Positions 16,773-24,728 of a stretch of DNA of 42,086 nt are shown here, piece after piece. The stretch is from NCBI GenBank assembly GCA_017301975.1, contig JAFLEI010000049.1, positions 1 through 42,086 on the forward strand, in the 5' to 3' direction. The notes below the pieces were generated by a model. That model saw only the letters and a list, made by a program, of their open reading frames with translations, did not search any database and was not told where the DNA came from. The first letter of the stretch is position 1. The number at the start of each line of letters is the position of its first letter. The translations under genes were made by a program, and so were the position numbers. The DNA is from Verrucomicrobiota bacterium. GTDB lineage: Bacteria; Verrucomicrobiota; Verrucomicrobiia; Verrucomicrobiales; Verrucomicrobiaceae.

Positions 16773-17405
16773 ATGAAACTAGCAGGAGCATACATCAACG
16801 ATGACACTTACGAGAGGCTGGTGGCCCTCGCGGCGGCGAACAATCGCACGCTGGCTGGCGAGTGCCGGCATCTTTTTGACCGGGCGCTGAGGGGTGAGCT
16901 GCAGGTGCCGGTCGGGCCAGCCGCAGCCGCACGGGGCGCGGGGCCGCTGACCGCACTGAGGCCGCCGATTTCCTCCCCGTCCACGCAGACGCTGGCTGCC
17001 GCCAGCCGGCCGCTGCGCCAGACGCGGGGGCAGGGTCGCGCAATCGAGTCGCGGCCCATGCCCGGTGCGAGTGGTAAACCGCAGCAGCCACCACATTCTG
17101 GTATCCCGACCGGCAGTTCAAACCTCGCGCAGGGCAAAGGGCTGCCTCAGCCGCGCACGGAGGTGTTTGCAGAACCGGGGGCCGCAGCGGCGGTGCCTGC
17201 GCGGTGGGTGGAGGAAAATCTGCCAGTGGCTGGCGAAGGCGTGGGTCGAGTGCCGGCGGGAAACGGCATCGTGTGCACGCCAGGGATCCTACCAGCCACT
17301 GGCACCTTCTGCCCGGCACCCGGCGCGGGCGGTGCTGAGGCCGCTGCCAAAGCCGCACCGACGATGCCCACGACCACCCCACGAGATCTTCCTGACCCAC
17401 GCTGA
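16773..17405 (+). CDS. Ribbon-helix-helix protein with long Pro/Ala tail
   Basis: A 210-residue protein. Residues 1-45 (KLAGAYINDDTYERLVALAA and a second helix, GECRHLFDRALRG) form an RHH domain paralogous to the divergent 16428-16628 protein. The remaining 165 residues are Pro/Ala/Gly-rich and probably disordered. The start at ATG 16773, preceded by an AAGGA ribosome site, places the operators upstream of the gene rather than inside it; an in-frame GTG at 16713 would run through them. Likely a repressor or partition-type DNA-binding protein of the replicon that follows. Confidence 0.6.
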   Translation: MKLAGAYINDDTYERLVALAAANNRTLAGECRHLFDRALRGELQVPVGPAAAARGAGPLTALRPPISSPSTQTLAAASRPLRQTRGQGRAIESRPMPGASGKPQQPPHSGIPTGSSNLAQGKGLPQPRTEVFAEPGAAAAVPARWVEENLPVAGEGVGRVPAGNGIVCTPGILPATGTFCPAPGAGGAEAAAKAAPTMPTTTPRDLPDPR

Positions 17406-17522
17406 TGCCACTGCCCACACTGAACCGTCCACCCACCTGACACCACCATGCCCCCTGCCCCACACCATCCCCCGAAACGCCCACGCACCCCCGCCCGCAG
17501 CGGCGGAGAGGACGCGGCACCG

Positions 17523-17756
17523 ATGACGCGCCAGCACTCGCTGCCGGATCTGCTGCTGAAGTCCGCGCAGGCGCTGCCACCGCAGCGGCCGGGGCGCTTC
17601 CGCCCGCTGCTGCCGCTTTTCATGGCGATGGCCGAGAAAGGTCACACGGCGGGCAGCATGGCGGATTTTCTCATCGAGCAGCGGGAGATCGGTCCCGCGC
17701 TGCGGCGCTCTGCCGCCAAAAGCATCCGCAACCTCCTCGCCCGCCACTGCTCATGA
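17523..17756 (+). CDS. Small helical hypothetical protein
   Basis: A 77-residue protein starting MTRQHSLPDLLLKSAQALPP. It is mostly helical and contains FRPLLPLFMAMAEKGHTAGS. The chosen ATG has GGAGAGGA about 9 bases upstream; an upstream frame from 17448 gives Pro/Arg-rich sequence and is less likely. The stop overlaps the next ATG (ATGA), so it is translationally coupled to the membrane protein that follows. No family is recognised. Confidence 0.55.
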   Translation: MTRQHSLPDLLLKSAQALPPQRPGRFRPLLPLFMAMAEKGHTAGSMADFLIEQREIGPALRRSAAKSIRNLLARHCS

Positions 17757-18010
17757 TGTACGCCGCCTCATTGATGGTGATCGCGCTGCTGGGCGCGGGC
17801 CTGCTGGTGCTGGGCTGGCGCGCCTGGCAAAACCACCTGGAGATCTCGCGCCTGCGCCGCAACGGCCACCGCCGCGTGGCCTGCCGCCAGTACCGCCGCG
17901 GCAGCGTGCCGCCGGATTTCCTGCGCGGCCTGGCGGAGCTGCTCCTGCTGGTGCTGCTGCTCGTGTCCCTGCTGGGCTGGCTGGGCGCCGCGGCCCCTCC
18001 TGGCCGGTGA
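17753..18010 (+). CDS. Small two-helix membrane protein
   Basis: An 85-residue protein with hydrophobic segments at about 4-22 (ASLMVIALLGAGLLVLGW) and 59-80 (LAELLLLVLLLVSLLGWLGA), separated by a basic loop (RLRRNGHRRVACRQYRRG) expected on the cytoplasmic side. It is coupled to the preceding gene by an ATGA overlap. The function is unknown; such genes are common passengers of plasmid and prophage modules. Confidence 0.6.
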   Translation: MMYAASLMVIALLGAGLLVLGWRAWQNHLEISRLRRNGHRRVACRQYRRGSVPPDFLRGLAELLLLVLLLVSLLGWLGAAAPPGR

Positions 18011-18380
18011 CGTAAAAGCGTTTGTTTGAATACCATTTTCTACCAGTTTTGCATGCCGTGTGTTATGCGCGGTCCGTCGTGCGGACGCTGACCGATGACG
18101 CAATCCATGCCGGACGAAGCAAACCGAAAGCCACGGGAGGAGGCGAAGAGAATCCATGATGACTGAAGATCCAAATCCAACGGCTGCTTCGATGCCCATG
18201 ACTCGTGGCTGGTCATTCCGCAGCGAGGTCACAGGAACGAGAACGAGAACCCATCATGAGGCCGGATCACGCACATCCCAATCCTCCAGCATATCATCTC
18301 CAAAGCCTCACTCCATCCGCTTCGTGCATGCGGCACGCCGTGATCGAGGACGAGTTCGAGTAGGAGGACGAGGACGAAAC

Positions 18381-18442
18381 GCATTCCGCATTCCGCATTC
18401 CGCATTCCGCATTCCGCATTCCGCATTCCGCATTCCGCATTC
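18381..18442 (+). repeat. Heptanucleotide array (GCATTCC)8
   Basis: Eight perfect head-to-tail copies of GCATTCC plus six bases of a ninth, in otherwise gene-free sequence (18011-18585). A sixteen-base spacer separates it from the next heptamer array. It has no spacers, so it is not a CRISPR. Confidence 0.95.
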
Positions 18443-18456
18443 GCGCACGAGGCCCG

Positions 18457-18583
<127 letters not shown>

Positions 18584-18585
18584 CC

Positions 18586-18993
18586 ATGAAAACACACGAC
18601 ATCGACGTCCTCCTCCACGTGATCAAACCCGACGGCCACGGCAGCAATCCGCTGGCCACGGAACTGCACCGGCTGGCCTGCGCGCTGCAGCAGCAGACGG
18701 ACAAGGTGCACGCCGCGCTGGACACCGTGCGCAATCCCAAGTTCCAGGGCGATGTGGCCGGCGAGCTGGCTCCCTGGCCGGGGCATTTCCCCCTCGAGCT
18801 CGACCACACGGGCGACTGCCTCAACGACATCCTCGTGCGCGGCCAGTCCGTGAGCGAGCACCTGGCCGCCGGCCTCTGGGACGAGGCGGAGGCGTACGTG
18901 CTGGAGCGCTTCGGCGCGGAGCTCAGCGAGAGCACCCGCCGCCTTGTCGCCCGCATGGATGCGGCGGATCTCCGCAGCGCCCGCGCCGCCTGA
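18586..18993 (+). CDS. Hypothetical protein behind a heptamer array
   Basis: A 135-residue protein starting MKTHDIDVLLHVIKPDGHG. Strong coding composition, predicted mostly helical, with no membrane segment and no recognised domain. The start codon follows the heptamer array directly and no Shine-Dalgarno sequence is seen, so initiation must rely on the repeat leader, on a leaderless transcript or on an unusual signal. It sits in the series of small genes leading to the replication module, so a phage- or plasmid-type accessory role is the best guess. Confidence 0.65.
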   Translation: MKTHDIDVLLHVIKPDGHGSNPLATELHRLACALQQQTDKVHAALDTVRNPKFQGDVAGELAPWPGHFPLELDHTGDCLNDILVRGQSVSEHLAAGLWDEAEAYVLERFGAELSESTRRLVARMDAADLRSARAA

Positions 18994-19391
18994 TCCTGCG
19001 GCGTGGCCATATCATGTCATTTTCGGCTACTTTCTATCATGTTATCCAAGTCACGCGCATCCGGCATCCCCCGGAGGACAGGCCTCCGGCCTGTCAGCGG
19101 ACCGGGGCCTCCGGCCTCTGTCTGGTGCGGTCACGTCATCACCCAGCGCTGTTCCGTAGTCCCGCGATCGCTTCGCGGATTCTCGGCAGGCTGCGCAGGA
19201 TCTCGCGCTGCCAAGTCCGCCCCATGCCCTCCAGACCGCCTCAAGGCGGTACTCCAATACGTGCTCTCGGCACACGCCACTGCGCATTCCGCAGCGGCGC
19301 GGCAGGGTCGAGGACGATTCCCCAATCACCGCTCGCTGACTCTCTTCATCTCCCAATCTAACCACTTCCACCCGTGCCACGAACCCGCGCC
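18994..19391. other. Gene-free, hairpin-rich region
   Basis: Contains the perfect hairpin GACAGGCC-TCC-GGCCTGTC (19077-19095), a related GGCCTCCGGCC just after it, ACCGCCT-CA-AGGCGGT (19235-19250) and CGCGATCGCTTCGCG near 19162. Frames here are low in quality. The hairpins look like dispersed intergenic repeats or RNA structures; none is recognised as a known RNA. Confidence 0.5.
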
Positions 19392-19985
19392 ATGAAACCC
19401 AACGCCACGAATCCCCCCGCCACAGGCCCCGACCCCGCACCGGCGGGCCCCAAGGCGGCGGCGCGAAACTTGATCGTGCTGCCGGAGCTTGATCGCAGCT
19501 TTGTGCCCACGGGCGCGGAGTGGCGTGGCATCACCTGGCAGGATGTGCCAGGGCACGACGCGCCCATCCAGAAGCTGAACTTTGCCCTGCTCAAGCGCGG
19601 CATGCTGCGCGGCCACAAGGAGTGCGCAGGACTGCACGGCGACGCGCTGCGCCAGCGGCTGCAGGACATCAGCGAGCGCAACCGCGACAACAGCCACCGC
19701 CAGCAGGAGCAGGCCCGACAGCGGAACCCATCGCGCGTCCGAAAGAAGAAACCCCGCCCCCGCCTTCATGAGGAATCCCCGCCTTCACATTCGCCGCCCG
19801 TGGCCGTCCCAAGAAGCCGCAAGCCCCAGGAAACCGGAGCCCGCCCGACGCTGCGCCCTCGCCCAGCCCCCGTGCCGCCCTTTGCCAACGCCGCTGCATC
19901 ATGCACGCCCCTCCTCTCGCCTGATCCACCCCTGATACCACTTCCTGCCATGTCCCCCCTTCCCCCACCCCACGACTTCTCATGA
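19392..19985 (+). CDS. Hypothetical protein upstream of the initiator
   Basis: A 197-residue protein. The first 110 residues look folded (LIVLPELDRSFVPTGAEWRG, LNFALLKRGMLRG); the rest is basic and Pro-rich and probably disordered. The ATG at 19392 is preferred over an in-frame upstream codon at 19374. Its stop overlaps the initiator ATG (ATGA), so the two are translationally coupled and presumably act together, perhaps in replication control. No family is recognised. Confidence 0.55.
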   Translation: MKPNATNPPATGPDPAPAGPKAAARNLIVLPELDRSFVPTGAEWRGITWQDVPGHDAPIQKLNFALLKRGMLRGHKECAGLHGDALRQRLQDISERNRDNSHRQQEQARQRNPSRVRKKKPRPRLHEESPPSHSPPVAVPRSRKPQETGARPTLRPRPAPVPPFANAAASCTPLLSPDPPLIPLPAMSPLPPPHDFS

Positions 19986-21211
19986 GCGTGCGCATGATCG
20001 AGAGCATCAAACGCCTGCGCGTGACGCCCACGCAGAAGCTGGTGCTGTTTTGCCTGGCGGACTGCCACAATGGCGACACGGGCCGCTGCGATCCATCTTA
20101 CGCGCACATCATGCAGATCACCGGGCTCTCCAACCGCGCCGTGGCCACCGCGCTGCATGCGCTGCGCGATGCCCGCGTGCTGCAGTTCGACAGTCGCAAC
20201 GGCTGGCGCACGAGCTACCATTTTCCCCTTCCCGTTCAAGATGCCGCAAATCCTGCATCGGCACCTTATACGGTATCGTCCAGCGGAAATGGAGCCGGGG
20301 ATTCATCGGCGGCTTCGGCATCTCACTCGCCCTTGGTTTCACCCTACGCACCCCATGCGGGAGCTGCGTCTGAGCGTCCGTCGATGCCAGCGAGAAGGGC
20401 CGCCACCCGCGCCAGCGCGGCCCCTGCCGCAGCGCCGCCTGTGAACGCACTTCACAGCCTGCGCAGCGCCCCCGGTGGGCATGCCGATGTCACTTGTGAA
20501 CGTGGCTCACAGCCGCCGATGAACGTGGTTCACACCCAAGGCAATGCCACCTGTGAACCTGCTGCCGCCACCTGTGAACATGGCTCACTGCCGCCTGTGA
20601 ACGTGCTTCACAGCCACGGCATCGCCTCAAGTGAACCTGCTGCGCGAACCGGTGAACCTGGCTCATCGCCACCTGTGAAGGAGGTTCACATAAACCGGAA
20701 GGAACCGGAAGAAACCGGAAGTACGGGCGGCAGGCCGCCCAGGACTGACTCCTTCTCCGAGTTGGCAGCACCTGCTGCTCCAGCGGCTGCGGTAGATCAG
20801 CCGCAAAACCTGAAAATCCGCCGCGACGAATGGCGCGACTGGTACCGCCAGCAGGCCCGCCGGGCCAATGCGGTGAGCGCTCCGCTGCTCGCCCCGCCCG
20901 AGTTTGCGGAATCCTGGACGCGGTATCGCGACTACCGCACCCGCCGTGCCACGGAGGCGCGCATCTCCTCCGAGTCCGTGGCCTGGACGCTCGATGCCGC
21001 CGAGGCCGCCCTGCGCCTGTGCGAGCGCCACGCCGCCACCCATGGCTGGTCCGCCGTGGCCGCGCAGGTGGATGCCGCCATCCACGCCCGCTGGCAGGGT
21101 CTGCATTTTCAAAACACCACCCCTCAATCCTCCAAAGCTCAAGCCTATGCGAACTCCCGCCCAACTCCTGCACGCAGCGACAGCGCCAACGCCCCCGGCC
21201 GCTACGCCTGA
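19982..21211 (+). CDS. Winged-helix replication initiator (lambda O-like layout)
   Basis: A 409-residue protein. Residues 10-80 form a helix-turn-helix/winged-helix domain (TPTQKLVLFCLADCHNG, YAHIMQITGLSNRAVATALH, ARVLQFDSRNGWRTSYHF) as in phage replication proteins. Residues 85-270 are a Pro/Ala/Ser linker encoded by the iteron repeats. Residues 275-375 are helical (IRRDEWRDWYRQQARR and a WTLDAAEAALRLCERH segment) and probably contact the loader or helicase. As in lambda O, the DNA sites lie inside the gene and a helicase-loader gene follows. The first codon overlaps the preceding stop. The initiator role is inferred from domain order and context. Confidence 0.75.
   Translation: MSVRMIESIKRLRVTPTQKLVLFCLADCHNGDTGRCDPSYAHIMQITGLSNRAVATALHALRDARVLQFDSRNGWRTSYHFPLPVQDAANPASAPYTVSSSGNGAGDSSAASASHSPLVSPYAPHAGAASERPSMPARRAATRASAAPAAAPPVNALHSLRSAPGGHADVTCERGSQPPMNVVHTQGNATCEPAAATCEHGSLPPVNVLHSHGIASSEPAARTGEPGSSPPVKEVHINRKEPEETGSTGGRPPRTDSFSELAAPAAPAAAVDQPQNLKIRRDEWRDWYRQQARRANAVSAPLLAPPEFAESWTRYRDYRTRRATEARISSESVAWTLDAAEAALRLCERHAATHGWSAVAAQVDAAIHARWQGLHFQNTTPQSSKAQAYANSRPTPARSDSANAPGRYA
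20439..20691 (+). other. Candidate replication origin: nine iterons inside the initiator gene
   Basis: Nine 19-bp sites with consensus CTGTGAA-CGTGG-TTCACAG start at 20439, 20494, 20517, 20551, 20572, 20595, 20629, 20650 and 20673. Those at 20551 and 20629 keep only the left arm; the other seven are palindromic with at most a few mismatches. The spacing 34-21-23 recurs, giving a 78-bp (26-codon) super-period: every site from 20517 onward has a partner 78 bp away. The pattern matches iterons bound by a dimeric initiator. No strongly AT-rich unwinding tract follows directly. Confidence 0.75.
20692..20721 (+). repeat. Three 10-bp direct repeats beside the iterons
   Basis: AAACCGGAAG, GAACCGGAAG and AAACCGGAAG stand head to tail directly after the last iteron. 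One strand is purine-rich. They could be a second protein-binding block or the easily melted part of the origin. Confidence 0.7.
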
Positions 21212-21246
21212 AGAGGCTTCCAGCGACTGCCCATTTCCCACCACTC

Positions 21247-21939
21247 ATGCCCGCTTTTAAAACCATGAATCCCCAGTCCATCTCCCGCGTGCTGCACGGA
21301 GCGGCAGCGCCAGACCGCCAGCAGGGCTTGCTGGTGGGTCTTTCCCCTGACGCCGCGCCCGGCCCCGCAGACCTCCACCCGCACGTGGCCGCGTGGCCCT
21401 GGCGCTTTGAGGTTTATCACCCGGGGCTGCGCGAGGTGCTGCCGGCGGTGCAGTCTTTTTGCAGCGCCGTCATTCGTCGCGAGCAGCCCCGCCGCTGGCT
21501 GAGCCTGCTCGGCCCCTCCGGTGTGGGCAAGACGCACGTGCTGAAGCAAGCGCTCGCCTGCCTGAAGTCCGCCGCCGCACGCGGCCACTGGAAAATCCCC
21601 ACCACCACCGGCCATCGCGGCCCGCAGATCGCGCACCTCATCCCCGCCGTGGATCTGGAAGACTTCCGCGCCGCCCGCGACTACGCGAAGTACGACGTCA
21701 TCTACATCGAAGACATCGGCAGCGGCGCCGCCCTGGACAAAGGCTCCGGCGCCGTCACCCGCAACCGCATCGCCGAGCTCCTCCAGCTCCGCTCCGGCAA
21801 ATGGACCCTGCTGGACGCGAACTTGTACCGAAGAGAGATCGAACAGCAGATCGACGGGCGCATCGCGTCACGCCTCAAACGCGATGGAAGCTGGATGTGC
21901 GAGATCCCGCAGGAGGTGCCGGATTATTGGGATCGGTGA
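21247..21939 (+). CDS. DnaC-like AAA+ helicase loader
   Basis: A 230-residue protein with Walker A GPSGVGKT (Lys95), Walker B VIYIEDIGSG (Asp156), and a C-terminal LLDANLYRREIEQQIDGRIASRL region in which the final Arg residues occupy the sensor/arginine-finger position of DnaC-type loaders. Such proteins load the replicative helicase at an initiator-bound origin, the job of lambda P or DnaC. It lies 35 bp behind the initiator gene on the same strand. Two starts are possible, ATG 21247 or ATG 21265; neither has a strong ribosome site. Confidence 0.8.
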   Translation: MPAFKTMNPQSISRVLHGAAAPDRQQGLLVGLSPDAAPGPADLHPHVAAWPWRFEVYHPGLREVLPAVQSFCSAVIRREQPRRWLSLLGPSGVGKTHVLKQALACLKSAAARGHWKIPTTTGHRGPQIAHLIPAVDLEDFRAARDYAKYDVIYIEDIGSGAALDKGSGAVTRNRIAELLQLRSGKWTLLDANLYRREIEQQIDGRIASRLKRDGSWMCEIPQEVPDYWDR

Positions 21940-22097
21940 GGCACGTTGCGCTCCTTGCAGTCACGTGGCACTGGAACTCCTTGGCACTCAGTTTACAAAA
22001 CACAATAAAAGCTTTGGCGGTCAAGGAGCAAAATAAAGAAATACATCAGCGATTTTTCTCGTCTAGAGCGTATTTGTTAACATAAATATTATTCCAT

Positions 22098-22295
22098 ATG
22101 CTGCACCAAACACACTCTGGACAACGGATTGAGCCCCCATCAGGGACGGCCAGCCGTGACAGGTTGATTGCACGCATTATTTCGACTACTCGCAAACCAG
22201 TGAAGCGGATGCACACTGAAGATTGGTCATTTGTGGACACTTTGCTCGCTGCTCAGAACGCGGCTCATGCACAGATGAAGGATAAGCGTGAGTAA
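22098..22295 (+). CDS. Small protein coupled to the ClpP-like gene
   Basis: A 65-residue basic protein starting MLHQTHSGQRIEPP, with a helical C-terminus (SFVDTLLAAQNAAHAQMKDK). Its stop lies eight bases inside the following gene, so the two are probably translated together. No family is recognised; it may be a regulator or partner of the ClpP-fold protein. The AT-rich 160 bases upstream (21940-22097) contain no other gene and probably the promoter. Confidence 0.5.
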   Translation: MLHQTHSGQRIEPPSGTASRDRLIARIISTTRKPVKRMHTEDWSFVDTLLAAQNAAHAQMKDKRE

Positions 22296-23412
22296 AATCG
22301 AGTACAGAGAAAATCCTAACCGTGCTGTTTATGTCACATCAGACATAGACAGCAATCTCGTTAATGGATTGTTGCCTCAAATAATAAAACTACGCCTTGA
22401 AAGCAACGATCCAATTTGTCTCTACATCGATTCTTTCGGTGGGAATGTAGCACACATGCAGCGCTTGATTGATTTGTTGAAAACTCCAACACAAAACGGC
22501 GATGTTTGCAAATTAATCACAATTGCAGTGGGCTTTGCCGCAAGCGCAGCGGCAGACTTTCTCGCCTTAGGAGATTATGCTATCGCCTACCCAGATGCGC
22601 GCATCTATTATCATGGAACTAGACGAAGTGACGACAATTTAACTTTGGAAAAAATCAGCACTTTGGAAGTCGAGCTTCGGGAAATGAACGAAAGATTCGC
22701 CTTGAGGTTAGCTTTGCGAATGTTCAGACGCATGGTGATGCTAATGATAACCGCTCAATCGGAGTCAGACGACCATGATCCGAGCATGCTTGTGCATGCG
22801 GCCGTAACAAACGCCAATGAGTTCTTTCAAAGGTTGAAGAAAAATATCAGCCCAGATCAGCAACAACTAATCAATGATGCTCTGGAGAGGCAGCAGAAAA
22901 TCAGTCAATTGATGGGTCTTGCTGCACAATCTCTAGAAGGCGAGCCGCCGCCTAGCATGCTGCAAATAGAAAAAGACCTTCTCAAGAAGATCATTGACTT
23001 CGAAATTCCGACAGATGAAAAGACCGACAGTGTATCCCAGCTGCATCTTGATGCGATTCAGGACGACTTCATCCAACTGCGCGACTTTATTTCGGGAGCC
23101 TACCGTGACAATGTTGAAGAGCTGGTCTCGCAAAGAGGGCACGCTTTCCTGTCACCGCCAGAATTTCAAGAATATGAAAAAATAGATAGCTCGGATGAAG
23201 ATGCGCGGAGACGGTTCGTTTTGGATAAAGCCGGCCCAAAATTAGACCCCCTGTTCTACTTGGTGGTTTCAATATGCCGATGCCTGCAAAAAGGTGAGCA
23301 CCCTCTCCTAGCCACGGATGCTTATTGGCTTGGATTGGTGGACGAGGTGATTGGGAGTGAACTTCCATCATTACGCACTATAGATGAGTTGTCCTCGACG
23401 CCTACCGCTTAG
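22288..23412 (+). CDS. ClpP-fold serine protease-like protein with large insertion
   Basis: A 374-residue protein from GTG 22288, with AAGGAT just upstream. Residues 14-115 follow ClpP: the oxyanion-region motif YIDSFGGNVAHM, nucleophile Ser86 in VGFAASAAADFLA, and His109 in IYYHGTR. The final ClpP strand-helix (LLATDAYWLGLVDEVIG) appears only at the very end, near residues 340-356, so about 200 helical residues are inserted in the fold. The usual catalytic Asp before this motif seems replaced by Glu337. ClpP itself is about 200 residues. GC content is lower than the flanks, which suggests transfer. Could be a protease effector or a phage-type protease; no ClpX/ClpA partner is seen. Confidence 0.75.
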   Translation: MSKIEYRENPNRAVYVTSDIDSNLVNGLLPQIIKLRLESNDPICLYIDSFGGNVAHMQRLIDLLKTPTQNGDVCKLITIAVGFAASAAADFLALGDYAIAYPDARIYYHGTRRSDDNLTLEKISTLEVELREMNERFALRLALRMFRRMVMLMITAQSESDDHDPSMLVHAAVTNANEFFQRLKKNISPDQQQLINDALERQQKISQLMGLAAQSLEGEPPPSMLQIEKDLLKKIIDFEIPTDEKTDSVSQLHLDAIQDDFIQLRDFISGAYRDNVEELVSQRGHAFLSPPEFQEYEKIDSSDEDARRRFVLDKAGPKLDPLFYLVVSICRCLQKGEHPLLATDAYWLGLVDEVIGSELPSLRTIDELSSTPTA

Positions 23413-23721
23413 CGGTCGCCTTCTTGACTATGTCAGAGCGTTCCTCCTTTGTGATGATGCTAGCAGCGCAAGCCCGCCCCCTCTTTTGAGAAACCCAACG
23501 TGACAGCGGCAGCTTTACTGATAGAGACGATCTAGGGTGGCGGGGCTTTCTCCGGCGCGCTGCCTGCACTAAATCACAATCATCTTGGCAGGCTGGTTTG
23601 GACCTTAGGACACTTCGGTGCTTTCATGCCTGCCAACGCTCAGACATGCCCAGCCACGCCAGCTCCCAAATTATACCTTTACCAAAAACCATATCCAGTT
23701 CTCAGCGGGTTGTGGCATTCT
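23413..23721. other. Intergenic region between convergent genes
   Basis: About 310 bases between the ClpP-like gene and the convergent kinase-like pseudogene. No protein-like frame, RNA gene or clear terminator is seen. GCCTGCC-like words recur near 23560-23640. Confidence 0.45.
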
Positions 23722-24449
23722 TCAAAACAGCCCCAAGGCTTGTAAGGCACGGATGCGCGCCTCACGACTGCCCAGGGAGAAATGCACGTCAATGAGTTCA
23801 GCGCGCCCGGTCTTGGTGCTAATGATGACATTGTCTTCATGCGCGTCTGTCATGAGGATACGCCCGGCAGGCCCGGCGTTCACCCAGAAGCGGCCTTGTG
23901 CAGAGCCTTCTTCTTGCTGCAGCAGCCCCTGCGCTTCCAACTTTTCCACCAGTGTTGACCAGTCGGGGTGGGTGCCATCCACGTAGGGCTGTGTGATGAT
24001 GACGTGTAGCTGATTGTTTTCCTCGTAGAATCCTCGAAGCCTCAAATCATCGCCGAAGAGATGGTTGCAGAGCATGAGATCTGTCAGGTAGTCGAACAAA
24101 GAATCCGTGGGCTTGTAAAAAATGTCCCAAGTATCCACGTCGATCAGTCGTGGATCGTAATCCTTGATTACAAGTTTTTCACCACTCATTACCCCCACTT
24201 CATGTTCCAAGCCTCTTTTAAGAGGCTTCTGGGCCAGTAGCTTGCGCACCTGGCTACCATCCAGCATCAGCTCCTCCGAGCGGCCGAAATCGGCGAGTGC
24301 GCGTATTTCCGACTGTCCTGCAGCCGCCGGATCATCTCCTGGGTGATCGGGCCTTGCTGCTGCAACAGCTGCTGCCGCCCTTCGGAGAAGGTCCGGCGAA
24401 GCTCCTCGTAAGACATGAGCGTTTTGGTTGGTTTCGTCTCCGGCGACAT
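23722..24449 (-). pseudogene. Second frameshifted kinase-fold protein (polyvalent type)
   Basis: The N-terminus from ATG 24449 (MSPETKPTKTLMSYEELRRT, then QQQGPITQEMIRRLQDSRKY) runs into a stop. A second frame then takes over near 24290-24310 with LADFGRSEELMLDGSQVRKL and carries the kinase-fold motifs: GEKLVIKDYDP (strand Lys), VIITQPYVDG (hinge region), DAHEDNVII (catalytic loop) and ELIDVHF (metal Asp). It aligns well with the copy at 11.6-12.4 kb (DYLRNIQWANLLFDDDIQL there, DYLTDLMLCNHLFGDDLRL here). One frameshift separates the helical N-terminus from the kinase domain. It may be dead, a recoding site or a sequence error. Confidence 0.65.
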
Positions 24450-24573
24450 GGGGTGATTGCAATGCAATTGACAAATTGCTCTTCGGGGGACAATCCGCAA
24501 GTTAAAAGAACGGTGCGCCAAGGGACATGCGAGGGATCACCCGTACGTGAGGCTGATCAAAAGAGGATGGTCG

Positions 24574-24625
24574 TGGCAGCACCTAGGCTCGCGCGTCTTG
24601 CAGCGCGCGAGCCTAGGTGCTGCCA
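24574..24625. repeat. Perfect 22-bp inverted repeat (strong hairpin)
   Basis: Arms at 24574-24595 and 24604-24625, perfectly complementary, with an eight-base loop (TCTTGCAG). The arms contain GCACCTAGGCTCGCGCG. There is no T tract, so it is not a standard terminator. It lies between the kinase-like pseudogene and the AbiE pair, about 100 bp before the AbiEi start, and could insulate the two divergent units, act as a recombination or attachment site, or bind AbiEi. Confidence 0.9.
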
Positions 24626-24728
24626 GCCCGAAGTCAAATATTGGACATTGACAACTGATGGCATTCAAAAGAAACTTCTGTCAGAAATTCTGATGGTTAT
24701 TTCTGACAAAAAGCCTCAAACAATTAAA

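Noticed and set aside
20439..20691. CRISPR-like repeats in the initiator gene
   Set aside because: The sites are palindromic, 19 bp, irregularly spaced by 2-36 bp, and lie inside a continuous coding frame.
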